Shown here: in pieces, positions 17,435-27,300 of the stretch
How positions within the stretch are numbered: position 1 is the first letter of the stretch
Layout of the letters: every line of letters begins with the position of its first letter
Assembly: GCF_012641275.1 (NCBI RefSeq)
Contig: NZ_JABAIA010000003.1
Coordinates: forward strand, 434,001-498,000
Direction: 5' to 3'
Source: Chitinophaga varians
GTDB lineage: Bacteria > Bacteroidota > Bacteroidia > Chitinophagales > Chitinophagaceae
DNA: 64,000 bases
The notes under the pieces: model-generated
Told to the model about the DNA's origin: nothing
Databases searched by the model: none
The model's input: the letters and a program-made list of their open reading frames with translations, nothing else
Made by a program: the position numbers and the translations under genes

Positions 17435-20400
17435 TCAACTGTCTGTCTCTTTTTTACTGACAGCATATTGCGATGGTAATACCTTAAACTCTTCCTTAAA
17501 GAACTTTGAGAACTGTTTGGGATTATTGAATCCCACCTTATAGGCAATCTCGGCGACGGTCATGCCGCTTTTTTCCAGCAGCTGCGCCGCGCGCTTCAGC
17601 CGGATGGAACGGATGAACTCCAGCGGGGATTTGCCGGTAAGCGCCAGTATTTTGCGGTACAGCGTTACCCGGTTCATATGCATGGCCGCACTGAAGTCTT
17701 CTACAGAAAAATCCGGGTTGTCCATTTGTTTTTCGATCACGTCCAGGGTGTTCTGTAAAAAGGTTTCATCTACTGAGGTGACGGTTATTTCTGCCGGGTT
17801 TACTTCAATCTGTTTCTGGAATCTTTTCTGTAATAGCTTCTGCTGGGCCAGCAGGTTTTTAATTCTGGAGTCCAGTATTTCAAAGGTAAAGGGCTTGGTG
17901 ATATAATCGTTGGCGCCGGCTGAAAATGCCTGTAGCTGCCGGCCTTCATCGCCTACGGCGGTGAGCAGCACTACAGGGATATGCGCTGTACCGGTTTCCG
18001 TTCTGATTTTTTTGACAAGATCGATACCATCTGATAAAGGCATCATGATATCACTGACCACCAGGTCAGGGTTGCATTGTTTTACTTTCTCCCAGCCTTC
18101 CAGTCCGTTCGTGGCTTCTTCAATATGATACTGTCCTCTGAGGTTGTCTTTCAGGTAGAAGCGCAGGTCTTCGTTGTCTTCCACTACCAGGATGGTTTTC
18201 ATTTTGCCGTTCTTCCGCATTTCTTCCGAGAGCATTTGTGCGGCATCTTCTTCTGTTACCAGTGGGGTAGTGCTGCGAATGCTCTGGTCATTCATTTTCC
18301 TGGCGGGAATCCGTACTGTAAAACAGGTGCCTTTGCCTGGTGTGCTTTTTACGGAGATCATGCCCTGGTGGAGTTTGACGAACTCCCGGGTGATGGCCAG
18401 TCCTATCCCTGTGCCCTGGTTGGCCATATCTGCCGGCACTTCTGTCTGAAAGAAACGTTCAAAGATTTTCTGTTGCTGGTTGTCGGCAATGCCGATGCCG
18501 GTATCTTCCACTTCTATCACCAGCATGGCTTCGTTTTCGTTGCCGGATGGATCATACGCCAGGCGAAGGTCTACAGCGCCGCCGTCCGGCGTGTATTTGA
18601 AAGCGTTAGACAGCAGGTTGAACAGGATCTTTTCAATTTTGTCTTTATCAAAATAAATCCCGAGACTGTCGATAGCGGAAGAGAAATTAAAGGTGATTTT
18701 CTTCTTTTCGGCGATGTCCGTAAAGGACCGGCTGATATCGTGGATAAACTGTACAATGTCGCCCATGGCCAGGTGCAGCCGGATGGCCTGTACTTCCATT
18801 TTCCTGAAGTCCAGCAGCTGGTTGACGAGGTTCAGCAGCCTTTTGGCATTGCGGAGCACCAGTCCCAGTTGTTTTTGCTGGCCTTCATCAGGCGTGTTTT
18901 TGATGATGGTGTCCAGAGGAGAAATGATCAGGCTGAGCGGTGTGCGTAACTCGTGGCTTACGTTGGTGAAGAATTTTGTTTTGACCTGTTCTATCGCATG
19001 GGCCCTTTCGGCTTCGCGGCGCTGCTGTTCCACTTCGTACCGCATGTGTATCCTGTCCAGTGTAATGCGGCGGGCCAGTAACAGCAGGCCCGCGGCTGAC
19101 AGCAGGTATATCACAAAGGCGAAGGGCGTTCGCCAGAAAGGCGGTTCCACATGGATGTTCAATGATATGGGCTCGCTCCAGGAGCCGTCGCTGTTGAGCG
19201 CTTTGACTTTAAAAGTATAGTGTCCCGGGTCCAGGTTGGTGTAGGTGGCTTTGCGTTGATCACCGTCTGCATAGAGCCAGTCGGTATTAAACCCTTCCAG
19301 CGTGTAGGCGTACCGGTAGTGTGACTTGTGGCCGTAGTCCAGCGACGCGAATTCGATGGAAAAAACGTTTTCGCTGTATTTTAGATCAATGCCGGGGAGC
19401 TTAGACAGGGACTGTTCCAGCACCACGCGGCCATTGACGGTTTCTCCCGGTTTGATGGTGTTGTTCAGTATCTGCAGGCCGGTGAAGATCAGTTTGGCAT
19501 GACTGGCCGGTTTTTGCGTCTGGCCGGTGTTGATGATATTGAAACCGGAAGGACCGCCGAAAACCAGTTCACCGGTGCTGGTTTTGAGTGCGGCATTGTC
19601 ATTGAATTCCCGGTTCTGCAGGTTGTTGGATTCGTCATAACCGGCGATGGACAGTGTGATGCAGTTGCCTTTCTGGTGTGGCATGGCGCTGCAAAGGCCG
19701 CTGGGCGTGGAAAGCCAGAACCTTTGATGGTTGTCTTCCAGTACATTGAGGATGATATTGTCGGGGAATCCATCGGCCATGGTGAACAGCTCAAAGTCGC
19801 CGGTCTTCTCATTGAACAGGTTCAATCCTTCATGGGTGCCTATCCATATTCTGCCTTTGCTGTCTTCCTGGAAACAGAGCACGTTATTGCTGCTCAGGCT
19901 TTTCTTGCCGGTACCCTGGCGGTAGGTGGTGATTTGTTTCCTGTCGCGGGAAAAGACCATGATGCCATAGGTGGTGCCGGTCCATAAATTGCCGTTGCGG
20001 TCTTCCATCAGGGCGGAGATGTAGTTGGACGATTGGTTGCCGGTCTTTTCCCGGTAGAAGTGCGTAAAGCGGCCCGTCTTCCTGTCGAGCAGGTCCAGCC
20101 CCGATCCCCAGGTGCCGACCCACAGGTTGTGGTGTCTGTCTTCATAAATTTCCCATACTTTATCATCAGCAAGGGAAGTGGCGTCCTGGTCACTATGGCG
20201 GTAGCGGGTGAATTTTTTACCATCGAAGCTGTTGAGCCCTCCGAAGTAGGTGCCTATCCAGAGTACGTTCTGATGGTCGAGCCACATGCTGACGATCACA
20301 TTATTGCTGATGCTGTTAGGGTTGGCGGGATCGTGGAGGTATTGCCGGAAGGTATTGTTTTTTCTGTCGAAGTAAATCAGTCCGCCGCCGTTGGTGCCTA

Positions 20401-21520
20401 TCCAGAGGTTACCTAGTTTGTCTTCCACGAAGCGGTTCACATCATCATAGGGAAGGCTTCTGCTGTCTGAGTCCTGGTGGTGGTAGTACGGGAACCGCAG
20501 GATATTGCTGTTCAGATAGTTCACCCCTTGTTTATAGGTGCCCAGCCAGAGGATGCCGTTGTTGTCTTTATACAGTGCGTTAATGCTGTTCTGGCTCAGG
20601 CTCTGCGGGTTTTTTGGGTCGTTGAGCAGGTAGCTGGTATGAAAGCCGTTCTTTTTGTCAATTAACGCTACTCCGCCATGGTCGGTGGCTATCCATATGG
20701 TACCGTTGTTGTCCTGCACGATCTGGCTGACAAGGCTGGATTGCAGACGGGAGGGAGCGGAGTTTTCATTAAACGGTTTCACGGAATTGTCCTGCGGATG
20801 ATAAAGAAAGGCGCCCCCGGAGAAGCTCCACAGCCATATATCGCCGTCGCTGTCGATAAACAGGCTGGCGGGATTGTGTCCCTGGGCCTGTTGTTGCACG
20901 GCGGTGCTGGTGAGGACAGTTTTACCGGAAGTGATGTCATACGCCAGTAGAACGCCGTTCTGGCGTAGTGCCCACAGTTTGCCGTCGGCTGATTCCTGCA
21001 CGGCAATGATCTTCTCACCGGGGCCGGTTGTCATTTTTTTCGCCTGTTTGCCCGCATATAGCCATAAATCGCCGTTCTCATACAGGAACCAGTATCTTCC
21101 TTTAGGTCCTTTGGTGATGTTGGAGACAGTGCCTTCGGGAAACCCTAAAGATTTCAGATAGGCGTTGTGGTTAGTATTGAAACATTCCCTGTAAATGTCA
21201 TAAACAGCGGGCCCGCCTTTGGTGGCCACCCATATTTTTTCATCCGGAAGTTCATACAGGGAAAGCACGTAGTTGTCTGTCAGCGAGGTGCTGTCGTTCT
21301 GCCGGTGGCGTAGTGCCTTACAGGTATAACCGTCATACCGGTTCAGCCCCGACACGGTGCCAAACCAGAGATAACCTGCGGTGTCCTTCAGGATGGCTGT
21401 TACCTGGTTATGGGACAAACCGGAATAAATGTCCAGTTTGGAAAAGTTGTAGGGGGCCGTCTGTGTGAAAGCCTGAAAAGGTAGCGCCAACATGGCCATC
21501 AAAAGGAAAACGCGCATCAT
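17435..21520 (-). CDS. Hybrid two-component system sensor/AraC regulator (HTCS)
   Basis: 1361 residues. Signal peptide (1-20); a periplasmic double beta-propeller of Reg_prop repeats (about 25-690, many copies of the type DNNGILWLGTYKQG); Y_Y_Y domain (about 710-790); one membrane helix (about 795-815, FAFVIYLLSAAGLLLLARR); HisKA with His856 in SHELRTPL; HATPase with DTGIGIA and GTGIGLAI; receiver with Asp1157 in VVSDIMMP and a KPF lysine; and a C-terminal AraC helix-turn-helix (about 1255-1355). HTCS proteins sense oligosaccharides in the periplasm and activate the neighbouring PUL. It converges with PUL 1, its likely target. All phosphotransfer residues are intact. Its start is ATGATG preceded by CACGTT. 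Confidence 0.95.
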   Translation of the reverse strand: MMRVFLLMAMLALPFQAFTQTAPYNFSKLDIYSGLSHNQVTAILKDTAGYLWFGTVSGLNRYDGYTCKALRHRQNDSTSLTDNYVLSLYELPDEKIWVATKGGPAVYDIYRECFNTNHNAYLKSLGFPEGTVSNITKGPKGRYWFLYENGDLWLYAGKQAKKMTTGPGEKIIAVQESADGKLWALRQNGVLLAYDITSGKTVLTSTAVQQQAQGHNPASLFIDSDGDIWLWSFSGGAFLYHPQDNSVKPFNENSAPSRLQSSLVSQIVQDNNGTIWIATDHGGVALIDKKNGFHTSYLLNDPKNPQSLSQNSINALYKDNNGILWLGTYKQGVNYLNSNILRFPYYHHQDSDSRSLPYDDVNRFVEDKLGNLWIGTNGGGLIYFDRKNNTFRQYLHDPANPNSISNNVIVSMWLDHQNVLWIGTYFGGLNSFDGKKFTRYRHSDQDATSLADDKVWEIYEDRHHNLWVGTWGSGLDLLDRKTGRFTHFYREKTGNQSSNYISALMEDRNGNLWTGTTYGIMVFSRDRKQITTYRQGTGKKSLSSNNVLCFQEDSKGRIWIGTHEGLNLFNEKTGDFELFTMADGFPDNIILNVLEDNHQRFWLSTPSGLCSAMPHQKGNCITLSIAGYDESNNLQNREFNDNAALKTSTGELVFGGPSGFNIINTGQTQKPASHAKLIFTGLQILNNTIKPGETVNGRVVLEQSLSKLPGIDLKYSENVFSIEFASLDYGHKSHYRYAYTLEGFNTDWLYADGDQRKATYTNLDPGHYTFKVKALNSDGSWSEPISLNIHVEPPFWRTPFAFVIYLLSAAGLLLLARRITLDRIHMRYEVEQQRREAERAHAIEQVKTKFFTNVSHELRTPLSLIISPLDTIIKNTPDEGQQKQLGLVLRNAKRLLNLVNQLLDFRKMEVQAIRLHLAMGDIVQFIHDISRSFTDIAEKKKITFNFSSAIDSLGIYFDKDKIEKILFNLLSNAFKYTPDGGAVDLRLAYDPSGNENEAMLVIEVEDTGIGIADNQQQKIFERFFQTEVPADMANQGTGIGLAITREFVKLHQGMISVKSTPGKGTCFTVRIPARKMNDQSIRSTTPLVTEEDAAQMLSEEMRKNGKMKTILVVEDNEDLRFYLKDNLRGQYHIEEATNGLEGWEKVKQCNPDLVVSDIMMPLSDGIDLVKKIRTETGTAHIPVVLLTAVGDEGRQLQAFSAGANDYITKPFTFEILDSRIKNLLAQQKLLQKRFQKQIEVNPAEITVTSVDETFLQNTLDVIEKQMDNPDFSVEDFSAAMHMNRVTLYRKILALTGKSPLEFIRSIRLKRAAQLLEKSGMTVAEIAYKVGFNNPKQFSKFFKEEFKVLPSQYAVSKKETDS

Positions 21521-21943
21521 AACGTGTTGAACTTGGAATTTATGGTCGCAGCATAGGAACGCTATTGTGATATCCCGGCTTCTAAAATAAAATGCAGCGG
21601 CGACAGTTAATATTGACTAAAACTCTGCTAAAACGTATCCCCGGCTCAAAGCGGCCGACTGCCTGTAAATTAAAAATAATTGTAAAAAAGACAAATAATT
21701 TTTTTAAATTATCCGTTGACTGCTTCTCAGGTGCAATGTTATGAAGAAAAATAACGCCATCAAAAAAGAAGCTATTGCCGGTTAGGCAAACAAACTGCCT
21801 GACTTACATATGTGCCTGATTTGTTAAGTGTGTTGCGTATTGGTGGCGGTAAATAATTGTCAGTTCCGGTTGCTGTGGAATATTTGAAATGTAAAACATT
21901 TTCAGCAACTTCGCACCGTTGCCAACCGAATTAGCTAAACGTC
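21521..21943. promoter_or_regulatory. 423-bp divergent control region with palindromic site
   Basis: AT-rich spacer between the HTCS gene (minus) and the ECF sigma gene (plus); no ORF of note. TTGTAAAAAAGACAA (21680-21694) has TTGT/ACAA ends and AAAATAA before it and ATA/T-rich sequence after it, like the site at 5340-5354. A weak hairpin TTAGGCA/TGCCTGA lies at 21782-21802. CAACTTCG (21906-21913) is a two-mismatch -7 box before the sigma gene. Confidence 0.4.
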
Positions 21944-22534
21944 ATGCAGGATGAAAGAGATATATGGGATGCTTTTCGTTCAGGAGATGAATCCTCCCTG
22001 CAGGCGGTCTTTGATAAATATTATGCTCCGCTTTTTAACTATGGGCACCGGTTTACCGCAGACGATCATCTGATTGAAGATGCATTGCAGGAGCTGTTTG
22101 TGAAGCTCTGGAAAAACCGTGAAAGCATCCGGGAAACAGGTTCGGTGAAGAACTACCTGTACAAGGCTTTCCGGCGCGTGCTGCTTCGTATGCTGGAGGC
22201 GCAGCAACGGAAATATACCTTCTCGGTGCCGGACGACTGGCCCGAATTACCGCAGGAACTGGCTTATGAGCATACGATGATCAGCCGTGAACGGCTGGAG
22301 AAAATAAGCAGGGACCTGGCCACGGCGCTGGGCAAAATGACACCGCGCCAACGGGAAATCATCCACCTGCGTTATTATGAAGAAATGGAATACGAGGAAA
22401 TAGCTGTACTCATGCAGCTTTCCGTGTCCAGTACCTATAAATTGGTTTACAAAGCCATTGATACGCTTCGGCAATACCTGTCCAAAACTGATCTCCTTAT
22501 TTTGTCTGCTGTTATTGCATTGAAAAAAATCTAA
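21944..22534 (+). CDS. ECF-type RNA polymerase sigma factor
   Basis: 196 residues. Region 2 runs from DAFRSGDESSLQAVFDKYY to LIEDALQELFVKLWKNRESI (about 8-62); region 4 from MTPRQREIIHLRYYEEMEYEEIAVLMQLSVSSTYKLVYKAI (about 127-170). It ends in a short hydrophobic tail (LLILSAVIALKKI). It precedes a FecR-type anti-sigma gene and an STN-bearing SusC, the standard trans-envelope signalling arrangement, in which substrate bound at the outer-membrane transporter releases the sigma factor to transcribe the locus. Confidence 0.93.
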   Translation: MQDERDIWDAFRSGDESSLQAVFDKYYAPLFNYGHRFTADDHLIEDALQELFVKLWKNRESIRETGSVKNYLYKAFRRVLLRMLEAQQRKYTFSVPDDWPELPQELAYEHTMISRERLEKISRDLATALGKMTPRQREIIHLRYYEEMEYEEIAVLMQLSVSSTYKLVYKAIDTLRQYLSKTDLLILSAVIALKKI

Positions 22535-22572
22535 TACAGCATTCCTTTTCTCTATTGTTATTGAATGATATT

Positions 22573-22580
22573 CATTTTTG
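22573..22580 (+). promoter_or_regulatory. Candidate -7 box before the FecR gene
   Basis: CATTTTTG differs from TAnnTTTG at one base and lies in a 125-bp AT-rich spacer between the sigma and FecR genes, which are otherwise colinear. It could allow separate transcription of the FecR-SusC-SusD part, possibly by the upstream-encoded sigma factor. Confidence 0.25.
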
Positions 22581-22659
22581 TGCCCTTTATATTGATTTTT
22601 TTAATTTCTTCCGGGAGGAAGGGATAAAATTTAAAAGTGTCGTGTATCTATAAACAGGT

Positions 22660-23694
22660 ATGGAAAAACAGGACAGGAACTATGCACGGTATACCACTGC
22701 TTCTTTTTTTGAAGACGATGAGTTTACACGTCATGTATTGAAGTGGGACGAGAACGCAAAGACCTGGTGGGAGGAGTTGTCCGCACAGTATCCGGACAAA
22801 AGGGCTTCCATGGAAGAGGCGCGTGCCTGGATACTGCTACTGAACAATCAGCAGGCGTATACGCCCGCTACAGGCCAGTCGCGGCTTTGGAGCAACATCA
22901 GCGGGGAAATAGCGGTCTATGAACAACGCCGCCAACGCTACTACCGGCCTTTGAAGCTGATATTCAGATGGACGGCCGCCGCGGCCGCAGTGGTGATGTC
23001 CATGCTGTTTATCAGGGAGCTGTCTTCACATGGTGAGAAATCCTACCGTACTGTATTTGGCAATCATCAGCAGGTATTATTGCCGGACGAGTCCATCGTT
23101 ACGCTGAATGGTAATTCCTCTATCCATTATGCCCGCTCCTGGAAGACGGACAAGCCGAGGGAAATATGGCTCAATGGGGAAGCCTATTTTGAAGTCAGGC
23201 ATGTGGCCATCAAAAACCGCCTGCAGCAATCGGATTCGTTTCATGTGCACGTGAGCGATCTGTCACTGACGGTACTGGGCACTAAGTTCAACGTCCGCAA
23301 CCGCCGCGGCCATACCGAAATATCCCTGCTGGAAGGCAGCCTCCGGATAGAGAAAGCCGGTGTATTTATCAAAGTGCTCCGGCCGGGAGAGGCTTTTGCC
23401 TATGACAGCAGCAAACAACAGCTGACGGCCATGGACAGAAAGCCGCAGGCCAACAAAGCCTGGACTGTCAACGAACTGGACCTGGACGGTTATTCCCTCC
23501 GGGAAATCATTGACCTGCTGGAAGACAACTACGGGTATGAAATTATACTCGAAGGTCCGCCGGAGCTGGCACAAAAACGGCTGTCAGGCACGGTGCCGGC
23601 CAACAGCGCGGAAGACATCCTTTTTGTGGTCCGTAAAATATTTAACCTGAAAATCAGAAGAGAAGCCAATCATTTAATTATCAGCCAAAATTAG
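22660..23694 (+). CDS. FecR-family anti-sigma regulator
   Basis: 344 residues. Cytoplasmic N-terminal part (about 1-100), a single membrane helix (about 105-122, WTAAAAAVVMSMLFI), a periplasmic FecR beta-domain (about 130-235: YRTVFGNHQQVLLPDESIVTLNGNSSI, LGTKFNVRN, ISLLEGSLRI) and a C-terminal STN-like/DUF4974 domain (about 268-344: YSLREIIDLLEDNYGYEI ... NLKI). It holds the ECF sigma factor inactive until the SusC signalling domain contacts it. Its stop codon is 4 bp before the susC start, so the two are translationally close. Confidence 0.93.
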   Translation: MEKQDRNYARYTTASFFEDDEFTRHVLKWDENAKTWWEELSAQYPDKRASMEEARAWILLLNNQQAYTPATGQSRLWSNISGEIAVYEQRRQRYYRPLKLIFRWTAAAAAVVMSMLFIRELSSHGEKSYRTVFGNHQQVLLPDESIVTLNGNSSIHYARSWKTDKPREIWLNGEAYFEVRHVAIKNRLQQSDSFHVHVSDLSLTVLGTKFNVRNRRGHTEISLLEGSLRIEKAGVFIKVLRPGEAFAYDSSKQQLTAMDRKPQANKAWTVNELDLDGYSLREIIDLLEDNYGYEIILEGPPELAQKRLSGTVPANSAEDILFVVRKIFNLKIRREANHLIISQN

Positions 23695-23698
23695 TTAC

Positions 23699-26600
23699 AT
23701 GTACAGACGATTGTTATTTGTCATGTGTTGCCTCTGTGTAACACTGCCGGGGAAACTATTTGCACAACAGCAGATAAAGCTGAAAGCTGCCCTGGACGAA
23801 GTGAAGGCCGTGTACGGCACCCGCTTTTCCTATGAAGAACATCTGCTGGACAATATCCTCGTCAGCCTGAAAAAGCCGCTGACAAAGAAAGAGCCGGTGG
23901 AAGCGGTACTGAAGGAACTGCTCTACAATAAAGGATTTATTTTCCTCTACGTACAAGAAAATTATTATACCATCATCCGCGACACCCGGCCGGCCAAAAG
24001 CCAGGACGCCATGCCCATGGCGAACGATGCGGCGCCGCTCAAAACGGAACAGGATTATGTGCAAACCATCACGGGCACGGTAACGGATAAAGACGGCCGT
24101 CCGCTCATAGGGGTGACCGTCATCCCGGAGGGGTATGCCATTCGCTTCGGCAGCATCACCAGCAGCGACGGCAGATATGCCCTGCGCCTGCATCAGAAGA
24201 CCAATGCCATCGTCTTTACCTTCATGGGCATGACGCCGCTGAAAGTGGAGGTGGGCGATAAGACAGTGATCAACGCGCAACTGGAAACCGATGTGCGCCA
24301 GCTACAGGAAGTCAATGTCATGTCCACCGGTTACCAGGCGCTGCCCAAAGAAAGGGCCACCGGCGCTTTTGAACAGATCACCAGCAAACAGCTTAAAACA
24401 GTGCCGGCGGTGAGCCTGATGGAACGTCTCGAAGGCGTGGCGCCCGGCGTACGCTTCGATGTACGCAACAATAAAATTTCCATCCGGGGCGTCAATACCC
24501 TCCAGCCTTCAGATGGCAGCACGCCGCTGATTGTCATCGACGGATTTCCGGCCGTTGACCAGGACCTGGAAACCAGGGGCGCCATCAACGGCGCCAGCGG
24601 CAGCTCTGTATTAAGCAGGTATAATCCCGAAGACATTGAATCGATCACAATCCTCAAAGATGCCGCCGCTACCTCCATCTGGGGAGCCAAAGCCGCCAAC
24701 GGCGTGATTGTGATCACTACCAAAAAAGGGAAGAAAAATTCCTCCCAGCTGAACTTCAGCACCAATCTGAGCCTGTCCAATCCTGTCGATATGAAAAAAC
24801 TCAACCGCATGAACACGGCGGATTACATCGACCTCGAGAAAGAGATGAAAGGCCTCGGCTTCTTTTCCGACCCGGCCAAATGGGACAACAGCTGGATGAC
24901 CTTTAACCAGAACCAGCCTGTCAGCGAAGCGTTGGAGTGGATGTTTAAAGTAGACAGGGGCACGGCCACTGCCAGTCAGCGCGACTCCGCCCTGTCTGCC
25001 CTCAGCCAGAAGGATAACCGCGGGCAGATCCGCGACCTGCTGTTGCAACGGGCCGTATCGCAACAGTATAACCTGTCTTTCTCCGGTGGAGGACAACACA
25101 GCACCTATTATATTTCTACCAACTATACGAAAGATGTGCCTGTGTTCCGCAGCAACAAAGGCGAGAGCTACTTTGTGACCGCCAATCTCAGTAATGAATT
25201 GTTCAATAACCGTGTGACCATCAACACCGGCATCAATTATAACTTTGCCAACACCGTTTCCAACATGGCGGCCCTAAACGCCATCGGAAACGGGCGTTTG
25301 GCATTACGCCCTTATGAAATGCTGGCAGATGCTTCCGGCAATCCTATCGCCCGGTCCATCGATTTCCGGGATGAAGTGGCAGCAGACTTTCTCAGCAAAG
25401 GGTACCTGCCATGGACCTATAGCCCGCTGCAGGAGCTTAACTACGGCAATACCACTGCTAAAGCCAATCGTTATCGCCTTAATACAGACATCACCACCAA
25501 AATCACCGACTGGATGAACGTCAGCGTGGCAGGCAGTCTGCAACGCAACCTGACGGAAACGATCAACCTTAGTGAGCTGAACAGCTACGACAGCAGGGTG
25601 CTGATCAATACCGCCACCACGGTGGGGCCAAACGGCAAACTGGTGTACGGCGTGCCTTACGGAGGAAAAATGATCAGCACCAACCGGACGGATATCAGCT
25701 ACGGCCTTCGCGGACAGGTAAACGTGAATAAAACACTGACGCCTTTTTTAACGCTGAATGCGCTCGCCGGCACGGAAATCCGGGAAAGCAAATACACTGG
25801 TTATCAACAAACCCGCTTCGGGTTTGACCAGGACACCTATGCCTCCGCATCCTGGAACCCTAACGTGAGCTATACAACGGTGATGGGATGGTCTTCCACC
25901 CTTGGTTTCTCCGATGGAAGCATCAACAGGGGCATCAACAGGTTCCTGTCTTACTATGGCAACGGCGCTTTGTCTGTGATGAACAACCGCTACGTTATCT
26001 CCGGAAGCCTGCGTTTCGACGATTTTTCCCTGGCCGGCGCTTCCCGCAGCCAGCGTGCAAGGCCGTTGTGGAGCACCGGTGTTAAATGGAACGTTACTTC
26101 AGAAGACTTTATGAAATCCCGGGACTGGCTCAATAACCTCGACGTGCGCATCACCTATGGTACCGGTGGCGCCGTGCCCACCAGCGCAAGTAATGCCGCA
26201 CTGCTGAACCTGATGGGACTTGACCCGAACACCAGGGAACCTTATGGCAGCGTACAGGCGCCGGCTAATAACAAAATAGGCTGGGAGCTCACAAAGACGT
26301 GGAACTTCGGCGTGGACCTCGATTTGTTGAACAACCGGCTGCATCTTAGCGCTGACGCCTATACGAAAAAGACCAGTGATATTTTATGGCAGTTCCCCAT
26401 CAACAGCACCTACGGCTGGACCAGCCTGTATTATAATGCCGCCAGCATGAAAGGGCATGGTTATGATATCGGCGTAAGAGGCGATATCTTCAAAGGCCGT
26501 GACTTTGGCTGGAGCAGTACTTTCAATTTCTCCTACAATACCAACGTGGTCACGGATGCCCGCTTCACACCACCTACCAGCAGCATGGCCGTTGGCAGCA

Positions 26601-27280
26601 GCACGCCCATTGAAGGAATGCCGCGCGACTTCCTGTATGCCTATCGCTGGGCAGGACTGGATGACAAAGGCCGTTCGCAGGTATATACCGCCGACGGAAA
26701 AATCGTGAACGCAGATATGCCCAATAATGCTATCTCCGCTAAAGACCTCGTGTACATGGGCCGTACCACGCCGCCTTATTTTGGCGGGCTGTTCAACGAT
26801 TTCAGGTACAAATCGTTTACGTTCGGCGTTCGCATTACCTATGAAATGGGCCATGTGTTCCGCAGGCTGTCTATTCAAAACTATCCCGACTATCAAACCA
26901 ATAATTACATCGGACTGATTGGCACACAGCAGGACCTGGCGCTTCGCTGGCGCAAACCCGGCGATGAGCAGTTCACCAATGTTCCGGGCCTGGTGAACGT
27001 GTCCACCAACAGCAGCAACCGTTATAAAATGTCGGACCTGCTGGTGGAAAGCGCCAGCCACGTCCGCCTGCAACAAATATCGCTGGGATACCAGGTGCCT
27101 TCCGCTTTGTTGACGCGCATGGCGGTAAAGTCAGTGGGCGTGAACTTCTCTGTACGTAACCTGGGGCTTATCTGGAAAAATAACAAGTCCGGTGTAGATC
27201 CCAGCTACGCCATGAGCACCAACTATACCAACCTGCCGCCTGCACGCAGCTATTTCATCAGCCTGAACGCATCTTTCTAA
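23699..27280 (+). CDS. susC: SusC-like transporter with N-terminal STN signalling domain
   Basis: 1193 residues, about 150 longer than the other three SusC proteins here because it carries an STN domain (about 24-78, IKLKAALDEVKAVYGTRFSYEEH to FLYVQENYYTII) before the carboxypeptidase-like sandwich (about 120-205, QTITGTVTDKDGRPLIGVTV) and plug (about 215-345, SIRGVNTL, ITILKDAAATSIWGAKAANGVIVITT). The STN domain is what touches FecR, so signalling and import are combined. Directly followed by SusD, two thioredoxin-like genes and an S41 protease; no glycosidase is present, which leaves the imported substrate open (peptide or protein-derived material is a reasonable guess). Confidence 0.95.
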   Translation: MYRRLLFVMCCLCVTLPGKLFAQQQIKLKAALDEVKAVYGTRFSYEEHLLDNILVSLKKPLTKKEPVEAVLKELLYNKGFIFLYVQENYYTIIRDTRPAKSQDAMPMANDAAPLKTEQDYVQTITGTVTDKDGRPLIGVTVIPEGYAIRFGSITSSDGRYALRLHQKTNAIVFTFMGMTPLKVEVGDKTVINAQLETDVRQLQEVNVMSTGYQALPKERATGAFEQITSKQLKTVPAVSLMERLEGVAPGVRFDVRNNKISIRGVNTLQPSDGSTPLIVIDGFPAVDQDLETRGAINGASGSSVLSRYNPEDIESITILKDAAATSIWGAKAANGVIVITTKKGKKNSSQLNFSTNLSLSNPVDMKKLNRMNTADYIDLEKEMKGLGFFSDPAKWDNSWMTFNQNQPVSEALEWMFKVDRGTATASQRDSALSALSQKDNRGQIRDLLLQRAVSQQYNLSFSGGGQHSTYYISTNYTKDVPVFRSNKGESYFVTANLSNELFNNRVTINTGINYNFANTVSNMAALNAIGNGRLALRPYEMLADASGNPIARSIDFRDEVAADFLSKGYLPWTYSPLQELNYGNTTAKANRYRLNTDITTKITDWMNVSVAGSLQRNLTETINLSELNSYDSRVLINTATTVGPNGKLVYGVPYGGKMISTNRTDISYGLRGQVNVNKTLTPFLTLNALAGTEIRESKYTGYQQTRFGFDQDTYASASWNPNVSYTTVMGWSSTLGFSDGSINRGINRFLSYYGNGALSVMNNRYVISGSLRFDDFSLAGASRSQRARPLWSTGVKWNVTSEDFMKSRDWLNNLDVRITYGTGGAVPTSASNAALLNLMGLDPNTREPYGSVQAPANNKIGWELTKTWNFGVDLDLLNNRLHLSADAYTKKTSDILWQFPINSTYGWTSLYYNAASMKGHGYDIGVRGDIFKGRDFGWSSTFNFSYNTNVVTDARFTPPTSSMAVGSSTPIEGMPRDFLYAYRWAGLDDKGRSQVYTADGKIVNADMPNNAISAKDLVYMGRTTPPYFGGLFNDFRYKSFTFGVRITYEMGHVFRRLSIQNYPDYQTNNYIGLIGTQQDLALRWRKPGDEQFTNVPGLVNVSTNSSNRYKMSDLLVESASHVRLQQISLGYQVPSALLTRMAVKSVGVNFSVRNLGLIWKNNKSGVDPSYAMSTNYTNLPPARSYFISLNASF

Positions 27281-27300
27281 TACCGGAAAAATTGATTGAC

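Noticed and set aside
18077..18949. 290-codon plus-strand frame across the kinase region of the HTCS gene
   Set aside because: The minus strand shows HisKA, HATPase and receiver motifs in order; the plus-strand frame shows none.
23699..27280. STN-bearing SusC as a siderophore receptor
   Set aside because: Directly followed by a SusD gene, which siderophore receptors lack; the SusC-type plug motifs are clear.
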